Positions 22,601 through 33,582 of a stretch of DNA of 64,000 nucleotides are shown piece by piece. Every line of letters starts with the position of its first letter. The first letter of the stretch is position 1. The DNA comes from Helianthus annuus (Eukaryota; Streptophyta; Magnoliopsida; Asterales; Asteraceae): contig NC_035436.2 in NCBI RefSeq assembly GCF_002127325.2, positions 119,836,771 through 119,900,770 on the forward strand, read 5' to 3'. Below the pieces are notes generated by a model that worked only from the letters and a program-made list of their open reading frames with translations, was not told the DNA's origin and searched no databases. Made by a program: the position numbers and the translations under genes.

Positions 22601-23733
22601 TCCAGAGCATCATGATGTGGTGACCCTATTTGTACAACCTGTTCTTTTTGTGAAGAAGCAAGAGGAGTTTCAGGTATGGTTTGAGATATTTTTACCAACT
22701 GCTGTGAGGAAGTAGCAGTGGTTTCTTGTGACTTTTGTTTTGTCACAGGCAGTTGCTCTGGTATCTCATCCTCCAGAGTTGCCTTTTTGGTAGGTTTGGG
22801 GGGGGGGGGGTTTGAGTTTTCTTTTTCTGTGGCCTTTTGGTGATTGTAGGTGTGGGTCTCAAAGCAGTTGTTTTGCTGCCTTGATCACCTAGAGCAGTGG
22901 GCTCAGCAGTAGATACCTGAGGAGCAGTGGTAGCTGCTAAAATCTGCTCAGGCACCTCTGCTTGTGTTTTGCAAGGTGTTGACATTCTGGTAAAAGTTTC
23001 AACAGTTAAGCTGTGCATTTGAATAAATTCACCTTGATTTATGAAAGAAAGATCATGCTTACTGAATTTCTTTTCAAAATAATAGCTTAAAAATCTTGGA
23101 AACAGTAAGAATGATTTTGTTTCAACATTTTTAACCAAATCATTGAAGATTTCCTTGGAATAGTTAAAATTTTCTTCTTGTAGAATAGCATATCCCAAGT
23201 TTTGAATCTTCAATGGAATTCATTAAAAGAAGTGGTTTTATTTGAAACACACATGAGGAGGGCATGGAATAAAAACCTTGTTGCAGGAGGGAAGAAACCT
23301 TTTTGTAAGGTATCCCTCTTCATCATTGTGTCTGCATACCCTCGTTCAATGAAGTCTCATTTTTAGGAAAAGAAGTTTTACCTTTCTGATCATTGAGCTG
23401 AAAGACCTCTGATATGGATTGTGGTGTTATTTAGAATGCTTTTCCCTGAAGAGTAGAGTTAATGGCTATTACATCTTTGCCTTGTTTGTCAAGGGTACAA
23501 TTTTTCCAAAACTCTCTTTGGGTTTGCAGGTAGATGGGAGCATCTGCTGTAAGCAAAGTTTTGTACTTTGACGCAATGATCATATCAAGGATGGAATCAA
23601 AGGTATCGATGGTGCCGGGTTTTGTGAGAAGACCCAGAAGATTGTGAGAAGTTTTGTGTGGAATTTCTGTGGATTTTGCCTTTTGAGAGGCCCATTTTGA
23701 AGATGATTTTGCGGAAGGCTTTGATTTAGTCAT
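19698..23733 (-). pseudogene. Extra ORF downstream of pol (env position) of element A, degraded
   Basis: Seven minus-strand open segments (23733-23431, 23213-22743, 22746-22351, 22028-21804, 21843-21082, 21239-20469 and 20426-19698) follow one another in different frames and appear to be one decayed gene of over 1,000 codons. The start is Lys/Ser-rich (MTKSKPSAKSSSKWASQKAK), followed by FDSILDMIIASKYKTLL and FLLFPRFLSYYFEKKF, which I recall from copia elements of composites. Then comes a long Thr/Ser/Pro/Gln-rich region and a charged helical C-terminus (EADKALELKRMKEELAAADY). Sireviruses carry such an ORF, called env-like by position. I see no clear signal peptide or transmembrane segment, so an envelope role is not supported. 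A 13-base G run at 22798 encodes a Pro run. Confidence 0.7.
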
Positions 23734-24282
23734 TTTGAAGAAGACGATCGAAGAAATTTGTGAAGGAATTTGATGAAATGTGAAGAAACTACTTTGAGAA
23801 GAGAATTTTTAAGAAATCAATTCGACAGTAAACCCTGTTTGGGTTTAGAATGGGGGTTTTATGGTGAAAAAGTGAGTGCTGATGTGGCAGCGGTTACAAA
23901 AGGTCTGACCACTATGTACTGTCCACGTGCCATCCCCTGGTGAAATGAAGGACAATACTTTTGTGAAAACTACTGGTGAAAGCAGTGGTTGCAAAGGTAA
24001 TGGAGGCAGTGGATGATTTTTACTATCAGTGGATAGCATATCAGTGGATACAGTCACTGATTTTGAACATCAGTGCTTATCAAAGGAATATGAGAACAGG
24101 GGATGACTTTCAGTAGTGGATAGATTTTTGAAGTAGAGCAGACTTTTGAACTCATCAGTGGTTATGGCAAACTTTTTAGGATTTTAATGAAAAATTCATT
24201 TTTAGCTATATTTAAGGATGGATTTTTGATTTTCTGAAAACATTTTACTGCTTTTATTCATAGAAAAACAGGATTTTGCCTG
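23734..24282 (-). other. Non-coding gap between pol and the extra ORF of element A
   Basis: No credible coding in element sense. The plus strand has repeated CAGTGG words (about 23980-24170), part of the element-wide enrichment of that motif. It may carry the splice or promoter signals of the downstream ORF; none is identifiable. Confidence 0.55.
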
Positions 24283-24805
24283 TTACTCCATGTTTAGCAT
24301 GCCAATCCTAGAGATCAAGCTTTCAAAGGTGGAGGTGTCTAATGCTTTAGTTAGCACATCTGCCAGCTGATCCTTAGTTGGAACATGATGCAGAGAAATC
24401 AAACCTTTTTCATAGCAATCCCTCACAAAGTGATGTCTAATGTCAATGTGTTTGGTTGTTGAATGAGAAACTGGATTTTTGATGATATTTTCTGCTGCCT
24501 GGCTATCCAACATGAGTGGTGTCTTCAAGGCAGTGATACCAAAATCCAGCAACTGATTTTGAAGCCAAAGCAGTTGGGCTGTACAGCTTGCAGCAGCTAT
24601 ATATTCTGCCTCAGCAGTGGATGTGGAAACAGCTGCTTGCTTTTTGCTTTGCCAAGACACTAAGCAATTGCCTAGGAATTGGCACTCTCCTAAAGTGGAC
24701 TTCTTTGTCTTGTCACATCTGAGAAACCTGAAAGCTCAATTTTACCATCAGCTGGATACCAGATACCAAGTGTGGGAGCACCTTTTAGGTATCTGAATAT
24801 CCTTT
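24283..24805 (-). pseudogene. RNase H end of copia pol, element A, with internal deletion
   Basis: The ORF 24660-24283 gives VSTSTAEAEYIAAASC, LLWLQNQLLDFG, then KHIDIRHHFVRDC and KDQLADVLTKAL, the C-terminal half of copia RNase H. Upstream, to 24805, the frame breaks. The place where copia elements have SDADYAGC and the following residues is shortened, the DNA going straight from the TCAGAT codons to GTGACAAGACAAAG. The first catalytic Asp motif is therefore lost. RNase H removes the RNA strand during reverse transcription, so this copy could not complete replication. Confidence 0.88.
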
Positions 24806-27424
24806 TTAAGCAATAAGGTTTGACTTTCTAGGGGCTGACTGGGATCTTCCACAGACACATGTTGCAAACACGATATCTGGTCTAGATGTAGTTAGGTACA
24901 ATGAAGACCCAATCATGCTTCTATATAAGGTCTGATCAACCAAATCATCCTTTTCATCAGACATGACCAATTTATTGGTTGCAATTGGTGTACTGCATGG
25001 CTTGCAATCATCCATATCAAATTTCTTTAAAAGTTCTTTGGCATATTTGCCTTGATGGATGAAAGTGCCATTTTGCAGTTGCCTTACTTGGAGACCAAGA
25101 AAGCACTGGAGTTCACCCATTGCTCTCATTTCAAACTCAGCTGTCATGAGTTGTCTGAACTCTTCACACATTTTATTACATGTGCTTCCAAATATGATGT
25201 CATCCACATAAATTTGGACAATCATCAAATCCTTCCCTCTCCATTTTAAAAAAAAAAGTGTTTTGTCAATTCTGCCTCTGGTGAAACCAATGGAAAGTAG
25301 AAAGGTGGAAAGAGTTTCATACCAGGCCCTTGGTGCTTGTTTCAGTCCATACAAAGCTTTATTCAGCTTGTAGACATGATCTGGATTAAATGGATCCTCA
25401 AAACCTGGAGGTTGACAAATATAAACCTCCTCTTGAATCTTACCATAGAGGAATGCACATTTGATATCCATTTGATACACCTTGATGTTCTGGTTGACAG
25501 CAAAGGCCAGAAATAATCTGATTGCTTCAAGTCTTGCAACAGGGGCAAAAGTTTCATCATAGTCAATGCCCTCTTCTTGTCTGAAACCTTGAACCACAAG
25601 TCTGGCTTTATTCTTGACAACAATACCCCTTTCATCAGTTTTATTTTTGAAGACCCATTTTGTGCCAATAGGACTCACACCCTCCGGCAATGGAACAAGC
25701 TCCCATACTTGTTGTCTTCTAAACTGTTGGAGCTCCTCTTGCATGGCTTCTACCCAGCTGTTCTCTTGGTATTTGACTGGCTGATAGAGTGATAGAAAGC
25801 CAGTAAAAAGACAAATGTTTTGGGATTGACTTCTTGTGAGCAACCCTTCATTGACGTTGCCAGTAATTTGATCGGGTGGATGAGATTTCAAGAAGAAGAG
25901 CTCTCCTTGGTATGGAACAATGGCATTGAGTGGTGAGGGCTGCAGATGTGTATCATCTGAGCTAACCACTGCTGGTGACTTTGATGACCTAGCAGTGGCT
26001 TCAAAAGGTGGTGGCATAGGGGGTAAAGGTGTGGTCACATGCTGACTTTGATCCACTGTTTGAGGATGTTTATCAACAGTGCTTGATGATGTGGAAGCAG
26101 TGGTTAATGGGCTACTTTGGTCAACAACTGTTGAGGTAGCAGTGGTTGAGCTTTGACAGCTGTTTTGGACATCTGCTGCTCTTCCCATTGTGGCAGACTT
26201 TTGTTGAGGAATGATGATCTCATACCTATAGTCTGGTGATAAATTTTCTGATGGACCTGCACTGTTAGTCTTGACAGCAGTGTTTTCAAAAGTGAATTTA
26301 TCAAGATCAAACAAATCAGCAGGATTTGCTGGTATTTTCATTGATGAAAGTTCATTGAACTTTACATTCAAGGTCTCCTCCACTGCTTTGGTCCGTGTGT
26401 TAAACACTTTGTAGGCCTTAGCAGTGGTTGAGTATCCCAGGTGGTATCCTATATCAATTTTGGCTGCAAACTTTGAGATAGAATCTTTTAAGTTCAAAAT
26501 GAAACATGGGCACCCAAAAACTTTGAAATATGTGATTAATGGCTTTATTTTATATAGAATTTCATAAGCAGTCTTTTTGTGCCTGGGGTTGATTGAAACT
26601 CTATTTTGGACATAGCAAGCAGTGTTTACTGCCTCTGCCCAAAAAGTTAATGGCAAACCTGAATCTGCAAGCATGGTTCTGGCAGCCTCAATCAATGTTC
26701 TGTTCTTCCTTTCAACAACCCCATTTTGCTGTGGTGTTCTAGGGATGTTGTACTGCCTTACAATCCCTTTCTTCACACAGAAGACATCCAACTCCTTAAT
26801 TTTGAATTTTGTGCCATTGTCACTCCTGAAGACTTTCACTGGAATGTCAAATTGCTTTTCTACCTGTGTCACAAAGTCTTGTAAAATGCCTGCAGTCTCA
26901 TCTTTTGAGTGTAAAAAGAAAGTCCATGTAAACCTAGAGAAGTCATCAACAATAACCAAACAATATCTCTTCTTTCTGAGATTCATGACTTGCACTGGGC
27001 CAAACAAATCCATGTGCAGCATTTGCAGACACTGGGTTGTTTTGGACTCTTCAATGGACTTGAAAGAGCTTTTATGATGTTTTCCTTTTAAACAGGAAAC
27101 ACAGTGCTCAGAACATGAAAACATTTTTTGTAGTAAGCCTCTTACAAGGCCATTTTTTGAAATTTCAGTGATTGTCTTGAGATTTGTATGCCCCAGTCTT
27201 CTGTGCCAAATTTTTGTCTCTTTGGTAGAGGCAGCTGAGAATAGACAGGCATCAGTTCTGGGACACTCTTTTGACATATCAACAACATAAACATTGCCAC
27301 TTCTTTGAGCAACAAGTTTTGTTTTTCCTGATTTTATTATTGCTTCAATCTTTTCAACCATTTCTGGTCCAACAATCCTACAACACTCCTTTGTGAAGAA
27401 TGACCCATACCCCTTGTCACTCAT
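24806..27424 (-). pseudogene. Copia pol: integrase and reverse transcriptase, element A
   Basis: A long uninterrupted frame of 872 codons. Integrase: zinc region HRRLGH (about 74-79) with CVSCLKGK (about 108), then the D,D,E core with MDLFGP (139), FRSDNGTKF (202) and QQNGVVERKNR (238). A Ser/Thr/Pro-rich linker follows (about 400-540). RT: WVFKNKTDERGIV, DYDETFAPVARLEAIR, QMDIKCAFLYG and the catalytic YVDDIIFG (about 739). It ends near SRPDIVFA before a stop at 24806. The integrase-before-RT order identifies Ty1/copia. The frame is intact over IN and RT, but flanking protease and RNase H are frameshifted, so it is classed as a pseudogene. Confidence 0.95.
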
Positions 27425-27666
27425 TTGTGAGACACTCGGGAGGTTGAATTTCAGATTGCCTATCAGATTGACATTTTCAAATTTTACATTTCCAGACTGA
27501 ACTGTACCAGACCCAGAACTTTCCCTTTACTATTATTTCCAAAGGATATATCACCCCCTCCATGGATTTTGAAATCATTGAGTAGGGCTTTACATCCTGT
27601 CATGTGCCTGGAGCCTCCACTATCTACATACCAAAGACTATCTAAACATGCAGAAGCTCCCTGCAC
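27425..27666 (-). pseudogene. Copia aspartic protease, element A, frameshifted
   Basis: The segment LDSLWYVDSGGSRHMTG holds the copia protease active site (DSG). FKIHGGGDISFGNNSKGKVLG follows before a shift. The next stretch (GTVQSGN...LPSVSQM) continues in the frame of the integrase ORF. The frame also changes at the junction with gag upstream. Protease would release Gag, IN and RT from the polyprotein. Confidence 0.85.
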
Positions 27667-30600
27667 ATGAAGTAAAAGGAATAGTTCATTAAGGTCTCCA
27701 AAGCCATTAAGGCTTTGGATGGGGTCTCAACAGTGTCTAGGATGGTGACAGATGCATGGATAGTGGTTAGCTCAGGGGTTTGAACATTTTTGGGAATGTT
27801 TTTCTCTAACCACTGTTGGGGGTCTTGGCCAATCACCTGTTGATAACCAAAAGGATGCCTGTTCACTCTTGGTTTAGAGGGCTTTTTGTAAGCCTCATAA
27901 ACATGTGGGATCCTTTGGTATGATGGTTGTCCTTTGCCTTTCCTGAATTGATTGGCAGGGGGTGCATCAGTCACTTGAACATCCCTTTGAACAGATGTTT
28001 GGTTCAGCTGTTTTGTGATAGCTGTTTGGACTGGCACAAACAATGGTTGCTTCTTTGTGAATGTGACAGATGATGTTGATGAACTTAAGGATGTTTTTGT
28101 TGTGTACTCCTTCTTTTTCACATCAAAGTTTTTGAGATACACACATTCCTTAGTTTTGTGGTTATTTTTACCACAGATGGTGCAGCTCTCAGCAGGTACA
28201 ATGACACTTGTTTTGTTTAGATCATGTGCTTTTAGATGAAAACAGTCTTTTGTTAGATGATTTCTTTTTTCACAAAAATCACAAAACATGTTTTTAATCT
28301 TTTCTCTCTTGTTCCTTTTCTCATATTCTTTTGCAACAGAGTTTTGAACCAATGTTGGGATATCTTTGATTGGAATGATCTTTGCTTTTGGAGCTTTTAC
28401 ACCATCAGTTGTTGTGAAATCCATTGGTTTGAAGTTTTCCAGGATATCACACTCATCAGACCATGTGGGTTTAAATTGATATTTCTCAATCTCCTCAAAA
28501 GTTGAGGATCCCACAGATCTTTCCAGAGAAATTTTGTTTCCAAGTTTGTCAGTTATTTTAACCTCTTGGCCATTTTTGTTGGTTGGTATTATTTCAGTTG
28601 AACCAGCTTGTTTTTCAGCAGTGTTTACAAGTTCATCATATTTTCTATGTCCTATACCAAACTTGACATTGCTTTCAAGCTGTTTTGCAAGCATAACCTC
28701 ATACCCTTTACAAGACCCACCCATCTTTCACAGGTGATCTGGGTAGACTCCAACTCCTTTTTGCAAACTTGGTATTTTTCTACCATAGTTTGGAGTTGAG
28801 TTTTGGTTATGCTCTGCTCTTCTTTTAGACTGCTGATCTCTTTATCTTTTTCAGCCAATTTGTTTCTAAGTTCTTTTAATGACTTTTAAAATTTGACTTC
28901 ATCAGATAAGACTTTATCCCTAAGGTTTTCATTTACCTCTTTGGTGTTAGCAAATGCAATAATACATTTGTCTGAACACAGTTTTTCAAGAACTTGAGGA
29001 GTTACCTTGGCAGCAGCCATCATGGCACAATTACATTGATGATCATCTTCTTCATTAGCTCTCCCTTCTCCCTCACTAGCTTTCTTCAACTCTTCTTTCT
29101 CTTTGTCTACTTTGGACCAGGGGTCAGACAGTGGTTCAATCAGGGTTTCTGAATTTTCTCCCAGCAGTAGTTCACCAGCAACTGCAGTAACCACTGCTTC
29201 AGCAACTTCATCCACTGTTTCAGCACTTAGCTGTTCACCTTCAGTTTCTACCCCTTCTAGTATTGACTCTAATGCCATTAAACAAAATTCATCATCAAAA
29301 GTATCATTAGAAGCGTAGAGAGCAAAATTTTCATCACCAAGTTCATCAGGCATGCTGCTCCAATCAACAAATCCTTGTGTGAAAAGACTTTGCTGATCTG
29401 GTTGTGTCACTGTTGGAGCAGCTTGTTGAGGTGCAGCAGGTTGCACCTATGCCTAAGGAACAGGGGCTTGAACATACTGAATTTGTGGAACAGTGGTTTG
29501 AACATAATGCACAGGCACAGGGGTTGCAACATAATGACAGTGTTAACATGTGCTGTAGGGGCATATTGGGTATAGTGCACAGTGTTTTGTTGTTGTGGTC
29601 TAGGGTTTGAGCTAGGATGAGTAATTATTGGACCAGTGGTTTGACTTATACATTCCCTAGCAAAATGACCTAGCCTATTACACTTGTAACACTTGATTTT
29701 TGACTTATCCAACCCTACCCTTAAATTCCCATGAAGCCCTGGGAATTTTCTCCCTGGGAATTTTCTCCCTGTTCTTTTGTAGAATTTGGTTGTTCTAACA
29801 CTAAGCAAAGCCAATTGATGCAAAATATCCATCTCTTCTATGTCAGTGGGATCAAAATGTTGCAAAACATTGAGTTTAAAGCACAAGTTATCTAACATCT
29901 GGTTTTCATTATTTGCAGTGAAAGCATAATTTGCAGAGTGAGAATCAGAGTTGTTAAAATTACCACCAGTAGTTATGTCAATAAAATGATCATAACTCTG
30001 ATCCTTACTGCTGCTACCAGATTCTTCCTGACCAAATAGAGTTATGCTGCCAAATGAATAGTCATCAGCAACTTTACCAGACTCTTGCAACTTCCTTTTC
30101 TGGTTTAACTCCCTTTCATAGGTCAGGAGTCTACCATAGAGTTGGGTCAGGGTCAGATCTTTGAACTCAGCTGAATTCCTGGTGACAAAAGCAATTGTGT
30201 CCCATTTTTCAGGCAATGATCTAAGGAACCTGCTATTTTGAGTTGCGTTTGGAAATGTAACTTTAACAAGCCTTAGTTCACTGATGAGACAGCTGGAACG
30301 TTCAAATTGTTGGGTTAGTGATTCCCCTTTGATGTGGCAAAATGTTTCATACAGCTGATTCAGAATTTCCCTGTTGTTTTCAATAACCTCTTCCGTTCCC
30401 CCAAATTGTTCCTTCAATGCATCCCATAATTCTTTGGCACTGTTACAGTGTAACAGCCCAACATAGATTTCATTAGGTAATGCAGAAGCTATGATGCTAA
30501 ATGCTTTGGCATCGAGTTCGAACTTTTGAAAATCAGTTTCAGTATAGTTTTCAGTTGGTTTTGGAACGAACTTCTTTGCATCCTCAGCACTTGGCACCAT

Positions 30601-30765
30601 AGGAACATGAGGACCAAAAACAACAGACCTCCAACATCCAGTGTTCTGTTGAGCAAGGATGTGACCCATCCTTCTCTCCCAGATGGTGTACTCATTACGT
30701 TTAAGCATTGTTGGTTTGAAAAGAGAGCCAATGTGATTCTTATCATCTTGTGATTGTGATGTCAT
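27642..30765 (-). pseudogene. Copia gag of element A, broken
   Basis: It starts MTSQSQDDKNHIGSLF (30765). The first segment to 29407 contains a UBN2-type region (AKELWDALKEQFGG, LTQQFERSSCLISEL) and a CCHC knuckle, CYKCNRLGHFAREC. A frameshift near 29450-29540 leads to an acidic, Ala-rich segment (29446-28886) ending in TAA. A helical Lys/Glu-rich piece follows in the same frame (28858-28652), then another frameshift and a 360-codon piece (28724-27642) with Cys/His clusters CDFCEKRNHLTKDC and CTICGKNNHKTKEC. The unusually long gag (about 1,000 residues) with extra C-terminal zinc motifs fits Sireviruses. At least three frameshifts and one stop. Confidence 0.88.
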
Positions 30766-30854
30766 CTGGTTGTTTTACAGGCACTGATTAATCAACTTTA
30801 ATGGTGATTAAACCTTGCTCTGTTTTTCAATGAAACGAACAAACTATCAGTATC
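30766..30854 (-). other. Element A leader, gag-proximal part; ends at target duplication of C
   Basis: Untranslated leader between A gag and the insertion of element C. GTATC at 30850-30854 is the left copy of C's target duplication. The leader continues at 39368-39432. Confidence 0.8.
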
Positions 30855-31061
30855 GGTAGGATCGATTTCGACCTAAACGAGTCGTTCGGAAGAGCTCAAA
30901 TCCGTTTCAGCGGCGGAAACAAAGAAACGGACATGTACACAGCTAGAATCACACTTTAAACCTCTTGTAGATTGATTTTACAACGTTTACGTTTACAAGG
31001 AAAACCGGCAATACCTCGGTATCAGATCTGAACAATGTTACAAATGAAATGACAATGAACC

Positions 31062-31070
31062 TATTTATAC
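31062..31070 (-). promoter_or_regulatory. TATA box, element C 3' LTR
   Basis: The minus strand reads TATAAATAG. The same site is found at 38873-38881, 40308-40316 and 46901-46909; in the LTR at 48819 it is altered to CATAAATAG. Conservation across LTR copies and position near the motif array support a promoter. Confidence 0.7.
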
Positions 31071-31077
31071 TACACAA

Positions 31078-31225
31078 GGTTCGCTTATAGTGACAAAGAC
31101 ATAAGAGCGAACCACCTATATAACCGTAAAAGCGAACCGACTGTTGACTTATCAGCGAACCATCATGTTATCCTCAAAAGCGAACCCACACAAATCCTTT
31201 GCAGTAAAAGCGAACTTGCCATTGG
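31078..31225. promoter_or_regulatory. AAGCGAACC motif array upstream of TATA, element C LTR
   Basis: One GGTTCGCTTATA and about five AAGCGAACC/CAGCGAACC copies separated by 20-30 unrelated bases. In element sense this is just upstream of the TATA box. The same motif is repeated in the leader at 38246-38434. Confidence 0.75.
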
Positions 31226-31437
31226 ACCTCATAAACCTTTCATGCATAATGAACAAACCTCTTCATTGTTTTGTCTTCAAGTGAACCTTCATGTCATTGA
31301 ACCTTTGAATGGTGGATTGTAATTGGACCTTTCATCCTAAGCATTTCATTGGACCCTCATATGGTCCAATCAAACATGGCCATTCACAATTCCAAATCCT
31401 TTCAACTTTGTCGTTTTATCTCATGATAATCATATTA

Positions 31438-31486
31438 TAATGATGACACAAGTATGATGTCATCATTAAACATGATGACATCATGC
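31438..31486. promoter_or_regulatory. Palindromic ATGATGTCATCAT block in U3
   Basis: TGATGTCATCA palindromes occur two or three times near the U3 start. Element B's LTRs have an expanded form (40635-40690 and 49360-49405). TGACATCA resembles a bZIP (TGA/CRE) site; binding is inference. Confidence 0.5.
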
Positions 31487-31552
31487 TTGATTAGATTCGC
31501 AACGCAACCCGGACTCGACATTAGACGAAGACGACAGATGACTACACCAACA

Positions 31553-31567
31553 GACTCCCCCTCAGAT
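31553..31567 (-). other. Polypurine tract of element C
   Basis: The minus strand reads ATCTGAGGGGGAGTC directly inside the 3' LTR. It is conserved at 40759 and 47347. Confidence 0.88.
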
Positions 31568-31577
31568 GTTGACGAGT

Positions 31578-32060
31578 CTAAAGTGTCGAGTCTTCAACGA
31601 CTTCAGTCTTTATCACAGTGAAAGCATCCTCAAATCTTTCTCTTCTCTTTTCATCATCATCAACAGACTCCCCACGATCAATCTCTACTCGGATGTCTTC
31701 AGACTCCCCCTTTCGATATGCTGGGATCGCAGTCTGGCATGTTGTAATCACAAAGACTTCAGGTATCGGAACCTGGTTCTCTATCTCTTTGAAACCTGCA
31801 CATCCTCTACCCAAAAATAAATCTTCTGATGATGACATGAAAAAATTTAATGAATCACCTGCAGACATTTTACATTCAAAGAATGATTTTACAATGTAAA
31901 TCTTTGAAGAACCACTTGAAGATATATCATTTTTATTTTTAAAACAACACACTCTCCCAAACCATCTGTTCATCATGTTTAGCACCCAGAATTTTGAAAA
32001 TTAGCTCTCCAACACCAGTTGTCGAAAATCTTTTTGTATTTTTCAAAAATTTATGCTAAA
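31578..32060 (-). pseudogene. Conserved 3'-terminal reading frame of the gag-only family, function unknown
   Basis: On the sense strand just before the PPT, an ORF (31985-31578) encodes FLGRGCAGFKEIENQVPIPE, then PAYRKGESEDIRVEIDRGES and an acidic tail. Upstream in another frame is KRFSTTGVGELIFKI followed by AKHDEQMVWESV. Equivalent reading occurs in element B (40983-41246) and in the partial interior at 47407-47891, where it reads GRGCAGFKEIENQVPIPEEF. I do not recognise it. It may be the relic of a C-terminal coding domain or captured sequence. Frameshifts in each copy suggest it is no longer translated in these copies. Confidence 0.5.
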
Positions 32061-33582
32061 ACACACTGAAAATATTTTTGGATTTTTGACAAAAGAGAAA
32101 TAAAATGCAATAAAGAAAAATTTACAAACATTATTTTTGTGAGTTTGTGTAAGAGGATCATATCAGCTTATGAGACAAATCACCAACACCGTTAAGCTTC
32201 ATTTCATTTTAAGTTCTAAACAATTTACCTAGATTGTCAGTATACTGGTCCACTTAAATTTTCACACAAAGTTCAACTGATCTGAGATACGATATTAATG
32301 TTTTAAGCACTTAAACTTATCCGTGTGTCCCACTACTTGAATATACTCCCGTATCCAGATCCCAATATTCAGTCTTACAGGTGAGTATACCACAGCTGAT
32401 ATCTGTAAGGGGTTAGGTGCGAAACCGTGAGAGCTCAGGTCAGAACTTCCGTTCAGCAGAGAGACGACGGCTCGACTTTTGGTGGGTCCCCTTTAGAGGA
32501 TCTTTTTTACAACAGCAATGACTATCAATTTTATTGTTTCATCGATTTGCTGAGGGCGGCGCTTTTTCAAGCATTTGCAGAAAGTATTATCCGGGGACTA
32601 GGTCAGTACTTCCATATAGAAGAAGTCCCGGGATAATACCCCAGATATCACTGAGCATAAAGACCTAGTATCTCATAATAAGGGACCTTTCAAACAAGAT
32701 TTCAGGGGTTACCTATATATCCAAGTTTGTGTTAACCCACAGAACAAGCAAGTTTGAAATTTAGGTTTATATCTCGTCACAGTTTATTAAATGTGCAAAA
32801 ATCTACTGACATATCCACAGTAAGATTGTTTAACACTTTTAAATTTTCAAATCTTTAGCATGTTGTGATAGTCCGCTGATGTACTATCATTTCCTCTTTT
32901 TCACAACAAACTCATTTTTGGTTTTTATCATGTTTTTCTCTTTTTCAAATTTTCTAATGTTTTTGGATTTCCTGAAATTTTCTACTCCCCCTAAAATGCA
33001 AACACATTAACGAAAATTGAAAACAAACTGTAGAGAAACATGACAACCGATATCAAATCGCCTCAATTCGCCATTCTCTTGGCATAAACAATCAGAACTC
33101 CCCCTATCAACAAACTATTTTCTCATTTAGATTTCAAAACACTTAAGTTTGTTTTAATCAAAATGATTTTTCCGGAAAATAAGTTTGGTTGATTTTACCA
33201 CTTGTAAGTATATCAATACTAAGTTCGGGGATGTGGTTCATCATCTTGTCTCTCAATCACTTGTAGGAAAATGCAAGTACAAATTAATGTCCTTGATTTA
33301 CCGTATACACAAGTTATTGCACAATCAATCCTTCTAGCCACTTGTAAACAAACACAAACAAACCTTTTTTACCGTTTGCATGACTGACATTACCGTAGAA
33401 AATTCCTCAAGAAAAATGCCGATACCTGCTCCTCGCTTACCTACCTGGAAGCTCCGGCATAGTCCTTTAACCTGTAAAATTTTGACAATTTTAAACATTT
33501 TCAAATCATCGTAATTAAACATGAAAGATGCCGATTCCTGATCCACGATTACCAACTTGGGATCTCCGGCAAGTCCGGTGTT
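32061..33582 (-). other. Non-coding 3' interior of element C
   Basis: About 1.5 kb with no sense ORF, where an autonomous relative would have pol. It is nevertheless well matched in element B (41247-42784), including a perfect-looking hairpin at 32584-32639 and the short block GGTTAGGTGCGAAACCGTGA. This may be structural RNA needed in cis, or merely recent shared ancestry. Confidence 0.6.
32584..32639. other. Conserved inverted repeat (hairpin), element C
   Basis: GTATTATCCGGGGACT (32584-32599) pairs with AGTCCCGGGATAATAC (32624-32639), 16 bp with one mismatch, around a 24-base loop. It is repeated at 41785-41840 and 48409-48464. Stem arms are invariant in the three copies while the loop varies (CATATAGAAGA versus CATACAGCAGA). 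Confidence 0.75.

Larger units (their letters stand above)
30855..31552 (-). repeat. 3' LTR of element C
   Basis: Plus-strand GGTAGGATCGATTTCG...CTACACCAACA. It holds a minus-strand TATAAATAG (31062-31070). In element sense upstream of it are six GGTTCGCTT/AAGCGAACC motifs (31078-31225) and a TGATGACATCAT-type palindromic block (31438-31486). The first base is mutated from T to G relative to the 5' LTR. Confidence 0.93.

Noticed and set aside
32427..32636. Plus-strand 69-70 codon ORF nearly identical in C and B
   Set aside because: It is antisense to the element and spans the hairpin. Conservation is that of the whole region, and the third copy gives no independent sign of coding.
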